From contig NZ_CABJDN010000007.1 in assembly GCF_902364365.1 (NCBI RefSeq), positions 62,001 through 126,000 on the forward strand: 64,000 nt of DNA, given 5' to 3'. This stretch comes from Bacteroides intestinalis. GTDB taxonomy: Bacteria > Bacteroidota > Bacteroidia > Bacteroidales > Bacteroidaceae. Shown here piece by piece: positions 17,574 to 26,400 of the stretch; positions within the stretch are counted from its first letter, which is position 1, and every line of letters begins with the position of its first letter. Both the position numbers and the translations under genes were made by a program. The notes beneath the pieces were generated by a model that was not told the DNA's origin, did not search any database, and worked only from the letters and a program-made list of their open reading frames with translations.

Positions 17574-18023
17574 TCATTCTACAGTTGCCTCACTAAGTGT
17601 AAATTTCGTACTTATATTCGGAAGCTCCAACTGTTCCCAAGCATTTTTATACTGTTCAATATCCTTCTTAAATATATTTATACGACCACCATTAAACTTT
17701 CGACTATACTCCACCACCTTATTACTAGGAACAATATAAAAATCAGGCAAGACAAGAGTATCTTCAAATTTGTTATTATATATCACAAACACAACATAAT
17801 GATCACTCTTAGCCTTCACATTGCCAACTGGAATAGAATCAGAAGCACGAACAGACTTTACATCAATTGAAACATCTGGCTCACCATCCTTTATAATCCA
17901 AATATCTACACTCTTCTTATTACCCATTGTCATATAAGCATCTGCACCTAAACGATACAGCATAGACAACACCAAATATTCACTCGCAATCCCCGTGTTA
18001 TAACCACTCTTTTTAGTCTCCAT
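17574..18023 (-). CDS. PD-(D/E)XK nuclease-like protein
   Basis: A 149-aa protein from the chosen start (METKKSGYNTG). Residues 6-60 look like a PD-(D/E)XK core: a helix with a conserved Glu (GIASEYLVLSMLYRLG), a strand with Asp (SVDIWII) and a DVKS strand (DVSIDVKSVRA) supplying the D..(D/E)xK residues. Families with this look include group-I-intron-type and restriction-like endonucleases and predicted DNA-binding proteins. A longer start at 18062 adds 13 residues (MVCWELIRTNIRI) that do not look conserved. It is the first gene of the element cargo downstream of the replication gene. The family call is pattern-based, not from a search. Confidence 0.55.
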   Translation of the reverse strand: METKKSGYNTGIASEYLVLSMLYRLGADAYMTMGNKKSVDIWIIKDGEPDVSIDVKSVRASDSIPVGNVKAKSDHYVVFVIYNNKFEDTLVLPDFYIVPSNKVVEYSRKFNGGRINIFKKDIEQYKNAWEQLELPNISTKFTLSEATVE

Positions 18024-18405
18024 AATCCTAATATTTGTTCTTATTAATTCCCAACAGACCACATAAATACGCTGTGTATAGCATATTTAACTTTATATAG
18101 ACACAAATATATTTAATTAAAATAGACTATCCAAATTGTCATTATATAATTTTTTATAAAAGAGGAAAAGAGGCACTCTTTTAGCAGAAAGAACAAATAC
18201 TATTTCAATAGAGCCAACTCAAAGAATCAAAACCAACAATAATATAACTTTCAAAATCATCGTTTTAACACGCTATATTCCATTTTCAACTACCAAGCTG
18301 AGGAATTCTCCATCTAACAAAACAATCCTTCAAAAAACGAATATTTAATAAGTAGACTTCTAAAGGTTCTTAACCATCAATCCACATATTCATTACTTCC
18401 AAATG
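18024..18405 (-). other. Intergenic region between replication gene and cargo
   Basis: About 340 A+T-rich bases with no gene. It holds a short perfect hairpin, AAAAGAG-GCA-CTCTTTT (18166-18182), followed on the minus strand by T-rich sequence. This may terminate the replication operon or belong to a replication origin; nothing else was recognised. Confidence 0.4.
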
Positions 18406-19338
18406 CTAAGGAACAACACTATATATTCTTTTCATGTTTATATACGTATTCTTGATTTCAGTCGTGAATTCATTTATCAACGAAACTTGTGTTCTATCAA
18501 AACAAAGATCTGCTATCCTCCGCAATTCCTTTATTATAGCAAACTTCTCAGCACTATTAATATTGCCTTTGGCAAAAGCTTCTTCTACCAAGTCGAACAT
18601 ATTCATTGCAGACATACATTGAGCAACACAGGACTCTTTAAGATGCCTTACACCGTCAAACCTCAATGAACTTTCATCAAATTGCTTATCTATATTCATG
18701 TAACACATATACCACTTATTCAGCAATAGTAAACAGAACTTAGAATCAAACAGGATTTCTCCTCTCACCTCTCCGAATATCTTTGTCACTTTCTTTATAC
18801 GAAATTCATACCTCAATACATTTTGTCCTTCAAAATTCTTTACTCCCTGAATAGACTCTGCATCCTCTTCAGTCTTCAAAGCTGTGACTTTATTATAAAA
18901 CAATAGCTGCGAATCATATTTATCAAAATAAAGGCTACTTTTCTCTATATTAGAACGATAGTAGGACTCTAGAAACAGCAACCGCTTCATATAAAGCCAC
19001 GGTTCATTCTTCACACAAAAATTAAATGCAACATCAATTCTAGTCACTTTAGCTTTCTCAATAGACACATTCAAAGCCCTACTTAGACTTTTTATTGTTG
19101 CTCCAATTTCCCATAGAGCCAGAGTTCTCGCATAATTATTACCCAAAAACCATTTAGTCAAACTACCTTCTACTATCAAAGTTGTTCCTCTCACCTCCAC
19201 TCTCATATTCTTTAGATATCCTACCACTCTATTAACAGAGCATTTCTCTATATTTATCCTACAAACAACTTCTTCCATGAAGCAAATTTCATTATCTAAA
19301 TCATTTTCCAATAATACAAATTTCACTGTATCATACAT
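18406..19338 (-). CDS. Phage/plasmid replication protein, gene II/X-like family
   Basis: A 310-aa protein resembling the filamentous-phage gene II/X replication initiators (Phage_CRI/Phage_X families), which nick one strand to start rolling-circle replication. The supporting pattern is VEGSLTKWFLGNNYARTLALWEIGATIKSLSRAL near residue 60 followed by VTRIDVAFNF near residue 98, the conserved N-terminal block of that family, and a Tyr-containing middle segment. In an integrated element it could replicate the excised circle or act as a relaxase. No filamentous-phage coat or Zot-type ATPase gene is present. It follows the AlpA-like gene by about 60 bases. Confidence 0.7.
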   Translation of the reverse strand: MYDTVKFVLLENDLDNEICFMEEVVCRINIEKCSVNRVVGYLKNMRVEVRGTTLIVEGSLTKWFLGNNYARTLALWEIGATIKSLSRALNVSIEKAKVTRIDVAFNFCVKNEPWLYMKRLLFLESYYRSNIEKSSLYFDKYDSQLLFYNKVTALKTEEDAESIQGVKNFEGQNVLRYEFRIKKVTKIFGEVRGEILFDSKFCLLLLNKWYMCYMNIDKQFDESSLRFDGVRHLKESCVAQCMSAMNMFDLVEEAFAKGNINSAEKFAIIKELRRIADLCFDRTQVSLINEFTTEIKNTYINMKRIYSVVP

Positions 19339-19397
19339 ACTCTATCTCCTATACTCCTTATTATATTCTTATTTTAATAATATTATCTTACTTATTA

Positions 19398-19715
19398 TTA
19401 TAAGCCATCCTGTTTTTCTAGAAACTCATCAACAGTTTCTATACGATATTTTAAAACCCATTTTTCAATTTCAGAACGTCTAAACCTTAAAACAGACCTT
19501 TTGCCCATAGTTGATTTATAAAAAGGCATTTCCTTATTCGAAGTTTTCTTATAAATAGTATACTTCGACAGTCCTGTTATTTCACACACTTCATCAATTC
19601 CAATAATTTCAGAATCAGAACTTTTCCTTTCACTAAAACATGAATTCAAGGCTTCACTAATTAGCTCCTTCAATTCAGTAACGGTTAAGCTATTTACTTT
19701 TTGTTCCTTTGCCAT
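19398..19715 (-). CDS. Helix-turn-helix (AlpA/excisionase-like) protein
   Basis: A 105-aa protein with a C-terminal MerR/AlpA-type helix-turn-helix (IDEVCEITGLSKYTIYKKTSNKEMPFYKS, then RFRRSEIEKWVL). Such proteins are standard in Bacteroides integrative elements as excisionases or regulators of integrase genes. It lies between the integrase operon (144 bases) and the replication gene (60 bases), the expected place for an excision and replication switch. Confidence 0.85.
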   Translation of the reverse strand: MAKEQKVNSLTVTELKELISEALNSCFSERKSSDSEIIGIDEVCEITGLSKYTIYKKTSNKEMPFYKSTMGKRSVLRFRRSEIEKWVLKYRIETVDEFLEKQDGL

Positions 19716-19858
19716 CTTTTTTTTAATTATGCTGCAAAATAAAGGAGTAGAAGGAATATCTCCAAATTACAAATGCGACATAAACAGCAAAAAAAATCGA
19801 CATATACATACTGAATATCAGACATATATATCGACTTAAAAGAATCGCAAAACGATGT

Positions 19859-20644
19859 TTAGGTGTTCATCGCAAGAACTTCCACTAATTCATTCCTACC
19901 ATCATCATATGAAGTCGCTCGATTATGAGAAGCCAATTTCAGGTCTTTACCTTCACAATCACAAAAGTACTGATTCACTAAAGTAGCTGAGAAGCCACTT
20001 GTTAAGACTTCAATAACCACACGTAAATAAGCCTTAGCACCATTTCTATTTGTATTAATCCTAATTTTCTCTGTAACATCCAATCCACAAGCCCTGAATA
20101 TCTTCTGAAAATCTCGGCTCCCATTCTCTGATGGACAAATCCACTCTTTATTACATAAATAAGTATAAACAGCATCCAATTGCTTATCCGAATAAGTACT
20201 ATACATCTTTTTGTTTTGTATTCGTTGCTGACTAGCTTTTAGTAATTGTAAATAAGTAAGTAGATTAGCATTCTCCAACTGTAAATAATCATTCAACAAA
20301 TGCCCAGTATAATTCCAATCTTGTTGAATTCTAATTTCCATTGAAGAGCCCTTTTCAAAACCTATTTTTTCAATCATCCTACGAACGTCATCCAAAGTAA
20401 CGCCTAATTTACATAAGGTATAATATCCTTGCTTCCATGCTTCTATTTCATCCTCCTCTGTTATTACTCCATAGCGTTCGTAACGATTATTTATTAATTC
20501 TTCTACATACTGAATCTCTCTATCCAATAAATTTCTACAATATGATATATGATCTGCAATATAACGTTCCATCTCTGCAATATCAATGCAACTTTTAGTT
20601 GTTGCCAATTTTGCCAAATAATTCTCAAACATCTTCTTTTTCAT
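19859..20644 (-). CDS. Element protein translationally coupled to the integrase, unknown
   Basis: A 261-aa soluble protein that is mostly helical. The N-terminal part is Glu/Tyr-rich. The C-terminal 90 residues (YSDKQLDAVYTYLCNKEWI ... DFQKIFRACGLD) resemble a small helical domain seen at the C-terminus of RteC-like regulators in Bacteroides mobile elements, but I cannot confirm a family. Its start overlaps the integrase stop by 4 bases, so the two are translated together and probably act in the same process, integration or excision control. Confidence 0.7.
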   Translation of the reverse strand: MKKKMFENYLAKLATTKSCIDIAEMERYIADHISYCRNLLDREIQYVEELINNRYERYGVITEEDEIEAWKQGYYTLCKLGVTLDDVRRMIEKIGFEKGSSMEIRIQQDWNYTGHLLNDYLQLENANLLTYLQLLKASQQRIQNKKMYSTYSDKQLDAVYTYLCNKEWICPSENGSRDFQKIFRACGLDVTEKIRINTNRNGAKAYLRVVIEVLTSGFSATLVNQYFCDCEGKDLKLASHNRATSYDDGRNELVEVLAMNT

Positions 20645-21909
20645 ATACTAACTGCATTTTTATATAATGAACTTATAGTCATTCTCTCAACCTCTGTATC
20701 ACCGAAACTATCTAAATAAGTATTAGTTGTTGCTAACTCTTTATGCCCCATCACTTGACTTATCATTTCGCGAGAAACTCCATTTGACTGTAACGTCATT
20801 GCCATAGAATGTCTACTAACATAGCTAGTCAATTTTTCTGTAAAGCCCAACTCCTCACCAATTTTTTTTAATCGTTCATTATAGCGAGCCAATCTTCGCC
20901 TCAAGTGATCATATAATTTTTCACCATCATAATCTTTAGAGACTAAAGGAAGAAGATAATTTCCTATAAGAACAGTGTTCTCCCTAAACCACAAAAGCAT
21001 TCTTTTCAGTTTGTCAGTCACAGGAATTCTAATAAATCTAGTGTTCTTACTATGCTCAGTTTTATGACGCTTATACACTATATATTCTTTTCCACCTTCC
21101 ATCATAAGATTCTCTTTCTTCAAGTTAGCCATATCAATAAAACTCATTCCATAACAAAAATATGAGAACAAGAACAAGCGCCTTGCAACTTCTCTAGGCT
21201 TATTCTCAAACTTCGTATTCATCACTCTTAACAAATATTCCTGTGGCAAATATCGTTTACGAGTTTCTTCTTCCAAAGCAGAAATACAAAAGCCACCTTT
21301 CCCAAAAGGATAAAAAGTAGAAGAACACTCTTTTGCCACAATGGCACGGTTCAAAATTGCTCTTAAGGTCTTCATATCATGCTTACGAGTATTGCCAGAC
21401 CATCCTCTCTTCTCCATAAATTGATTATAGGCAGTTACATATTTGATATCTATCTCTTGCATATAGCGCGCAGACAGTTTTTTATCAAATAATTTCATGT
21501 TGCAGATAACCTTTTCCCACACTTTAGCATTTCCAATATGCCCAGTATCTTTCATATCCTTGATACATAATAAAGCAAATTCTAGGAATTTCCCCTGCTT
21601 ACTCTTATACAGAAAGGCATCTTCAAATTGATTCAATGTCCAATCTACTTTATCATACTCAAAATCCCGCTCAACCTTCTGAGCACGTGCTAATAGTTGG
21701 ATAATCCTCGCATTATACTCTTTGTAGTTAGGACAAACGCGTTTATCACATTTAAAACGTTCATTTACATCATCCCATTCTTCCTTTTTAGCATAGAGCT
21801 GTAGTGATATGTACTTCGCCTTCATATTCTTTATGATTCTTAATGAAACCGAATAAGTGCCATCTTTTCTCTTATTAGCAGAATGTAGCAAAACTTTAAA
21901 TGTTGCCAT
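20641..21909 (-). CDS. int: Tyrosine recombinase / site-specific integrase
   Basis: A 422-aa tyrosine recombinase of the Bacteroidetes type, with an N-terminal Arm-DNA-binding domain (about 1-85), a SAM-like core-binding domain (about 100-200) and a C-terminal catalytic domain. The beta-strand Lys region (RHKTEHSKNTRFIRIPV), the box-II Arg (YVSRHSMAM), the MGH histidine and the nucleophile Tyr (TNTYLDSF) are visible. The position of the first catalytic Arg, usually before GM.F.D in this family, is Tyr here (CYGMSFIDMA); loss of Arg I is known for IntDOT of CTnDOT. It lies next to the intact tRNA-Pro, as expected for the enzyme that inserted the element. An alternative start at 21915 adds two residues. 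Confidence 0.93.
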   Translation of the reverse strand: MATFKVLLHSANKRKDGTYSVSLRIIKNMKAKYISLQLYAKKEEWDDVNERFKCDKRVCPNYKEYNARIIQLLARAQKVERDFEYDKVDWTLNQFEDAFLYKSKQGKFLEFALLCIKDMKDTGHIGNAKVWEKVICNMKLFDKKLSARYMQEIDIKYVTAYNQFMEKRGWSGNTRKHDMKTLRAILNRAIVAKECSSTFYPFGKGGFCISALEEETRKRYLPQEYLLRVMNTKFENKPREVARRLFLFSYFCYGMSFIDMANLKKENLMMEGGKEYIVYKRHKTEHSKNTRFIRIPVTDKLKRMLLWFRENTVLIGNYLLPLVSKDYDGEKLYDHLRRRLARYNERLKKIGEELGFTEKLTSYVSRHSMAMTLQSNGVSREMISQVMGHKELATTNTYLDSFGDTEVERMTISSLYKNAVSI

Positions 21910-22057
21910 AAGCATTTTATTTTTTAATTAATAATTATTTTATGTGTCACAAAAGTAGATAAGCAGAATTTGAATAAGCCCAAAGAGAGTCATAAAAAAA
22001 CGAACTATTTAACGTCTGTTTAGAAGAAATATATACCACTTTCGAAGCACATCTTCC

Positions 22058-22090
22058 CTAAAACATTTCTAAAACATTTCTAAAACATTA
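22058..22090 (-). repeat. Three tandem 11-bp repeats, candidate integrase arm sites
   Basis: CTAAAACATTT at 22058-22068 and 22069-22079 and CTAAAACATTA at 22080-22090, spaced exactly 11 bases (one helical turn). One copy of the 10-base core is near the other element end at 15125-15134. Arm-type sites bound by the integrase N-domain have this arrangement. Confidence 0.55.
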
Positions 22091-22220
22091 AAAACTACTC
22101 AATACAAATAAAGGATAATGCAATCACTACACAAATAGAAGATATACCACTGGCTATCTGCATATTAACGCAAACAAGAGAATTAAAATCACTTTTTATA
22201 CAAAAAAACAAGCTAAAAAA

Positions 22221-22251
22221 TTTGCACTTTCCCTGTAAATACGTACTTTTG
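22221..22251 (+). promoter_or_regulatory. Element-supplied tRNA-Pro promoter
   Basis: TTTG (22221-22224), 19-base spacer, TACTTTTG (22244-22251). It has the same architecture as the stranded original promoter at 14944-14974 but a different spacer sequence. It now drives the intact tRNA gene. Confidence 0.8.
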
Positions 22252-22266
22252 CACCCGCAATTAAAA

Positions 22267-22310
22267 CAATTCGGGATGTAGCTCAGCCCGGTAGAGTACG
22301 CGTCTGGGGG
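22267..22310 (+). repeat. Right attachment repeat (attR)
   Basis: Identical to 14981-15024 over 44 bases. Here it continues into the 3' half of the tRNA. The element side is to its left. Confidence 0.9.
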
Positions 22311-22345
22311 GCGTGTGGTCGCAAGTTCGAATCTTGTCATCCCGA
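22272..22345 (+). tRNA. tRNA-Pro(GGG)
   Basis: The cloverleaf folds fully: acceptor CGGGATG/CATCCCG, D-stem GCTC/GAGT, anticodon stem CGCGT/GCGTG with loop CTGGGGG (anticodon GGG), T-stem GCAAG/CTTGT with loop TTCGAAT, discriminator A. CCA is not encoded. The 5' 39 bases come from the inserted element copy, and the gene is reconstituted after integration. Confidence 0.95.
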
Positions 22346-22353
22346 CTACCGAT

Positions 22354-22397
22354 AAAGCATTGATAATCGTAAGATTATCGATGCTTTTTGCTTTTTT
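22354..22397 (+). terminator. tRNA-Pro terminator
   Basis: AAAGCATTGATAATC (22354-22368) pairs with GATTATCGATGCTTT (22373-22387), with one wobble and a GTAA loop, followed by T runs. It starts 8 bases after the tRNA. Confidence 0.9.
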
Positions 22398-22461
22398 ACG
22401 AGTTTCCACCTAATGGTGGTTGACGCAAAAAGTTCTCGTACACATTCACTTTTAGACACAC

Positions 22462-22491
22462 AAAAAGAGGTCTCCACGATGGAAGACCTCT
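22462..22491 (-). terminator. hicAB terminator
   Basis: AGAGGTCT (22466-22473) and AGACCTCT (22484-22491) form a stem extended by CC/GG; on the minus strand it is followed by five T. It lies about 35 bases past the hicB stop. Confidence 0.8.
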
Positions 22492-22525
22492 GAAAAAACT
22501 CCAAAAAGTGGTGTCAAACAACAAA

Positions 22526-22924
22526 TCAGAGTGTTACCGATAATAATTCTTTCGCAAATGAATGAAGTCCGCTGCAAATGCGTTCCGCCTGCGCTCTACG
22601 AGGTATAGAACGACGATTCAAGTAATTGGAAAGCTGCTTTTGATTGATACCTGTAATCTTCTCCATACCAGCTAAAGAAAGGAACTTTGAATAATATTCC
22701 AAGAAACTCGCTACGTCCAACTTAAATTCAATTTCGTACTCGCTTTTGATTTGTTCCGGCCATTGTTCTACAGGTAAATTCTTCTTAATCAATCTAATTG
22801 CCTCATGAATATCATCCTTTACAGCCTGTATGCTGTCACCCGCGCCATAGATACCGTCACAATTATCCGAATATCCGTCGTAAAAATCCTTGCTTTTCTC
22901 AATCACTACAATAATTTTTTCCAT
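22526..22924 (-). CDS. hicB: HicB-family antitoxin with helix-turn-helix
   Basis: A 132-aa protein. The N-terminal HicB-like fold (IIVVIEKSKDFYDGYSDNCDGIYGAGDSIQAVKDDIHEAI) is a partial RNase H-like domain that blocks HicA. The C-terminal helix-turn-helix (GMEKITGINQKQLSNYLNRRSIPRRAQ) would bind the operon promoter. It lies 34 bases after hicA on the same strand, the usual toxin-first order, and just right of the tRNA-Pro integration site. Confidence 0.9.
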   Translation of the reverse strand: MEKIIVVIEKSKDFYDGYSDNCDGIYGAGDSIQAVKDDIHEAIRLIKKNLPVEQWPEQIKSEYEIEFKLDVASFLEYYSKFLSLAGMEKITGINQKQLSNYLNRRSIPRRAQAERICSGLHSFAKELLSVTL

Positions 22925-22958
22925 AATCCTACCCTTTCTTTTTTAGAAAGTACGGGAA

Positions 22959-23141
22959 TCAAAGCCCATACTTCTTGATTAATTTATTAACCAACCCCTT
23001 ACCCATTTCTTTAGCCCCATGATAAGGAACAGGCTCCGTTAATTCACCTTTTTCATTCTTATAAAAGTAATGGCTTCCTTCCGCATGGTCGAACTTCCAT
23101 CCCTTCTTAATGAACATCCGGTGTAATTCTGTACTTTTCAT
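22959..23141 (-). CDS. hicA: HicA-family mRNA interferase toxin
   Basis: A 60-aa double-stranded-RNA-binding-fold toxin that cleaves mRNA independently of translation. The KGWKFDHAEGSHYFYKNEKG segment contains the catalytic His in the G-S-H motif, and the C-terminal PYHGAKEMGKGLVNKLIKKYGL is characteristic. Length is normal. It is the first gene of the hicAB operon, with a TATCTTTG -7-like sequence readable about 25 bases upstream on the minus strand. Confidence 0.92.
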   Translation of the reverse strand: MKSTELHRMFIKKGWKFDHAEGSHYFYKNEKGELTEPVPYHGAKEMGKGLVNKLIKKYGL

Positions 23142-23165
23142 TATCTTATGATTTGTTGCTTGACT

Positions 23166-23363
23166 TCACAAAGATAGCAAAACTACCACTATCCACAAGC
23201 GAACAATAGCAATATTACCATTATTTAACCCCTCCGGTAGAGTTTCCAGATGCTCAAGCATTTGCTCTTTCATAGCATAAATGGTTGGTATATCGTGAGG
23301 ATTCAAAGGATAAAGACCGACTAGCCATACCTGCAAATATACCAGCAGTAAAAATAAATCAAA
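23166..23363 (-). pseudogene. Open-frame remnant without start codon
   Basis: A 65-codon minus-strand frame with no ATG, hydrophobic at its start (LFLLLVYLQVWLVGLY) and then PLNPHDIPTIYAMKEQMLEHLETLPEGLN, which looks like real protein sequence. It may be the tail of a gene whose front was lost when hicAB or the element arrived. It covers most of the gap before the S41 protease. No family was recognised. Confidence 0.3.
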
Positions 23364-23402
23364 TTATCAGACTATCCTTTTTCGTTTTTACGGACTAATA
23401 CC

Positions 23403-23410
23403 TATATTTG
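23403..23410 (+). promoter_or_regulatory. -7 element of the S41 protease gene
   Basis: TATATTTG, 25 bases before the chosen ATG at 23435. It overlaps the alternative upstream start at 23408, which argues for the internal start. Confidence 0.5.
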
Positions 23411-23434
23411 CATAAAAACACATTTAATATACTT

Positions 23435-26400
23435 ATGAAGAAACTTATTGCTTACATTGCCCTTAGTTTTGCGGCAATAACCAGCTATGCAACCACTCCC
23501 CTCTGGATGCGTGACGTACAGATCTCACCCGACGGGACAGAAATCGCATTTTGTTATAAGGGAGACATCTACAAAGTGCCTGCCAAGGGCGGAACAGCTA
23601 CACAACTCACTACGCAAGACTCTTACGAATGTACTCCGATATGGTCACCGGATGGCAAACAAATAGCCTTTGCCAGTGATAGAAACGGAAATTTCGATAT
23701 CTTCATCATGTCGGCAAATGGCGGAACAGCCCAGCGACTGACTACTCATTCAGCTACTGAACTACCCTCCGCTTTTACCCCGGACGGCAAATATATTTTA
23801 TTCTCAGCATCTATTCAGGACCCGGCAAGCAGTGCCCTCTTTCCTTCAGCCGCCATGACTGAACTCTACAAAGTTCCTTCAGTCGGCGGACGCACTGAAC
23901 AAGTACTGGGCACTCCTGCCGAAGCGGTATGTTTTGATAAGTCCGGCAACCGTTTTTTCTATCAGGACCGCAAGGGAGGTGAAAACGAATGGAGAAAGCA
24001 TCATACTTCTTCCATCACCCGCGATGTATGGATGTATGATGCCAAAACAGGTTCACACACTAACCTTACCCAGCATGCAGGCGAAGACCGCAATCCGATA
24101 GTATCACCGGGCGGACAAACCGTCTACTTCCTGAGCGAACGTAATGGCGGCTCATTCAACGTATATTCTTTCCCGGTTTCGCAACCCCAATCGATAAAAA
24201 CAATTACCAGCTTTAAAACCCATCCCGTGCGTTTCCTCTCAATGAGTAACAACGGCACCTTGTGCTATGGATACGATGGTGAGATTTATACTCAGCAGGA
24301 AGGCTCGAATCCCCGGAAGATAAATGTAGAAATCATTCGTGACGACCAGCCACAAATAGCTTATCTGAAATATCCGGATAGAGCAACCTCCGCTACAGTT
24401 TCACCAGACGGCAAGCAAATTGCTTTCACTGTGCGCGGTGAAGTATTCGTAACATCGACAGACTATAACACCACCAAACAGATTACACATACAGCAGCAG
24501 AGGAAGATGGTCTCTCGTTTGCCCCGGACAACCGGACGCTGGCCTATGCCAGTGAACGTAGTGGTAACTGGCAAATTTATCTGGCTAAAATAGTTCGGGA
24601 AGAAGATCCGAATTTTCCGAATGCAACTTTAATAAAGGAAGAGGTATTATTGCCTTCTACCACCGTAGAACGTTCGCACCCGCAATTCTCACCCGATGGT
24701 AAGGAACTGGCCTTCATTGAAGACCGCAACCGCCTGATGGTACTCAACCTGGAAACCAAGAAAGTACGCCGGATCACCGACGGTTCTACCTGGTACAGCA
24801 CAGGCGGAGGGTTCGACTATGCATGGTCTCCGGACAGCAAGTGGTTCACACTGGAATTTATCGGAAACAAGCACGATCCATATTCGGATATAGGTCTGGT
24901 CAGTGCACAAGGCAATGGCGAGATCATCAACCTAACCAATAGCGGATACAGCAGCGGTTCACCCAGTTTTGCGCTCGATGGCAATGCCATTCTTTTCACT
25001 ACCGAACGCTACGGTATGCGTGCACATGCTTCATGGGGTTCGCTGGACGATGCTATGTTAGTATTCCTGAATCAGGATGCATACGATAAATTCAGCCTGA
25101 GCAAAGAAGACTACGAACTATATAAAGAAGCAAACTCCGACCGGCAAAAGGTTGCTGCAAAAGACAGTAGCAAGGTAAAGGATATCGTGGTGGAATTGAA
25201 AAACATAGAAGACCGCATCGTACGCCTGACACCAAACTCATCTAATATGGGAAGTACCCTCATCTCCAAAGACGGAAAAACCCTCTATTATCTGGCCAGT
25301 ACCGAAAGCGGTCGTAACTTATGGAAGATGGATTTGAACAAGAAAGAGACCAAGTTGCTCCATAAAGTAGATGCCGGCTGGACCTCCCTGGAAATGGATA
25401 AAGAAGGGAAGACTCTCTTCATTCTGAACGGTAAGAATATGCAGAAGATGAACATGGCTTCCAATGACCTGAAGCCCATTAAATATCTTGCCCAAGTGAA
25501 ACTGGATCTGGCCGCCGAACGCGAATACATGTTCGACCATGTATACAAGCAACAACAGAAACGTTTCTATAATACCAACATGCACGGGGTCAACTGGGAC
25601 GCCATGACGGCTGCCTATCGCAAGTTCCTGCCACACATCGATAATAACTATGACTTCGCCGAACTATTGAGTGAATGGCTGGGCGAGTTGAATGTCTCCC
25701 ATACCGGAGGCCGTTTCTATCCGGACGGACAAAGTGAACCAACAGCCAGCCTGGGACTACTTTTTGACTGGAATTACCAAGATAAAGGAATGCTCATTGC
25801 TGAAGTGATAGAAAAAGGTCCGTTCGACAAAGCCACTACAAAGGTGAAAGCCGGTGTCGTTATTGAAAAGATCGACGGTAAAGAAATCACTCCCGAAGCT
25901 GATTATTATGTGCTTCTCAATGACAAAGTAAAAAAGAAAACACTTGTTTCATTGTATGATCCCAAGACGAAAGAACGCTGGGAAGAGGTAGTAATCCCTA
26001 TCAGAGACAGCGAACTCAGTACATTACTTTACGAACGTTGGGTTAAGCAACGTGCAGCAGATGTTGAGAAATGGTCGAACGGTAAACTGGGATACGTGCA
26101 CATCAAATCAATGGGTGATGACAGCTTCCGTTCCATCTACTCGGACATTTTAGGAAAATACAACAACTGTGAAGGTATTGTCATCGACACCCGTTTCAAC
26201 GGAGGCGGTCGTCTGCATGAAGATATAGAGATACTGTTCAGCGGCAAGAAATACTTCACACAGGTGGTTCGCGGCCGTGAAGCCTGCGATATGCCGAGCC
26301 GCCGCTGGAACAAGCCTTCCATCATGCTGACGTGCGAGGCCAACTATTCCAATGCACACGGTACACCATGGGTATACAGCCATCAGAAACTGGGCAAACT

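Larger units (their letters stand above)
14981..22310 (-). mobile_element. Integrated element in tRNA-Pro(GGG), about 7.3 kb
   Basis: Bounded by a 44-bp direct repeat of the tRNA 5' half. All recognised genes are on the minus strand: integrase next to the intact tRNA, then an unrecognised partner, an AlpA-like protein, a gene II/X-type replication protein, and cargo (PD-(D/E)XK-like protein, two membrane proteins, ADP-ribosylglycohydrolase, a small protein). The interior is visibly more A+T-rich than both flanks and uses A/T-ending codons. No relaxase of known type, no capsid or morphogenesis ATPase, and no conjugation gene is seen. It is most likely a small integrative replicating element or phage satellite; the class is inference. 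Confidence 0.85.

Noticed and set aside
14981..22310. Filamentous (inovirus) prophage
   Set aside because: Only the replication protein fits; the Zot/pI ATPase and coat genes expected of an inovirus are not seen.
22095..22409. Minus-strand open frame of 104 codons containing MTRFELATTRPPDAYSTGLSYIPNC
   Set aside because: It is the antisense of the tRNA-Pro gene, a well-known false protein in Bacteroidetes annotation.
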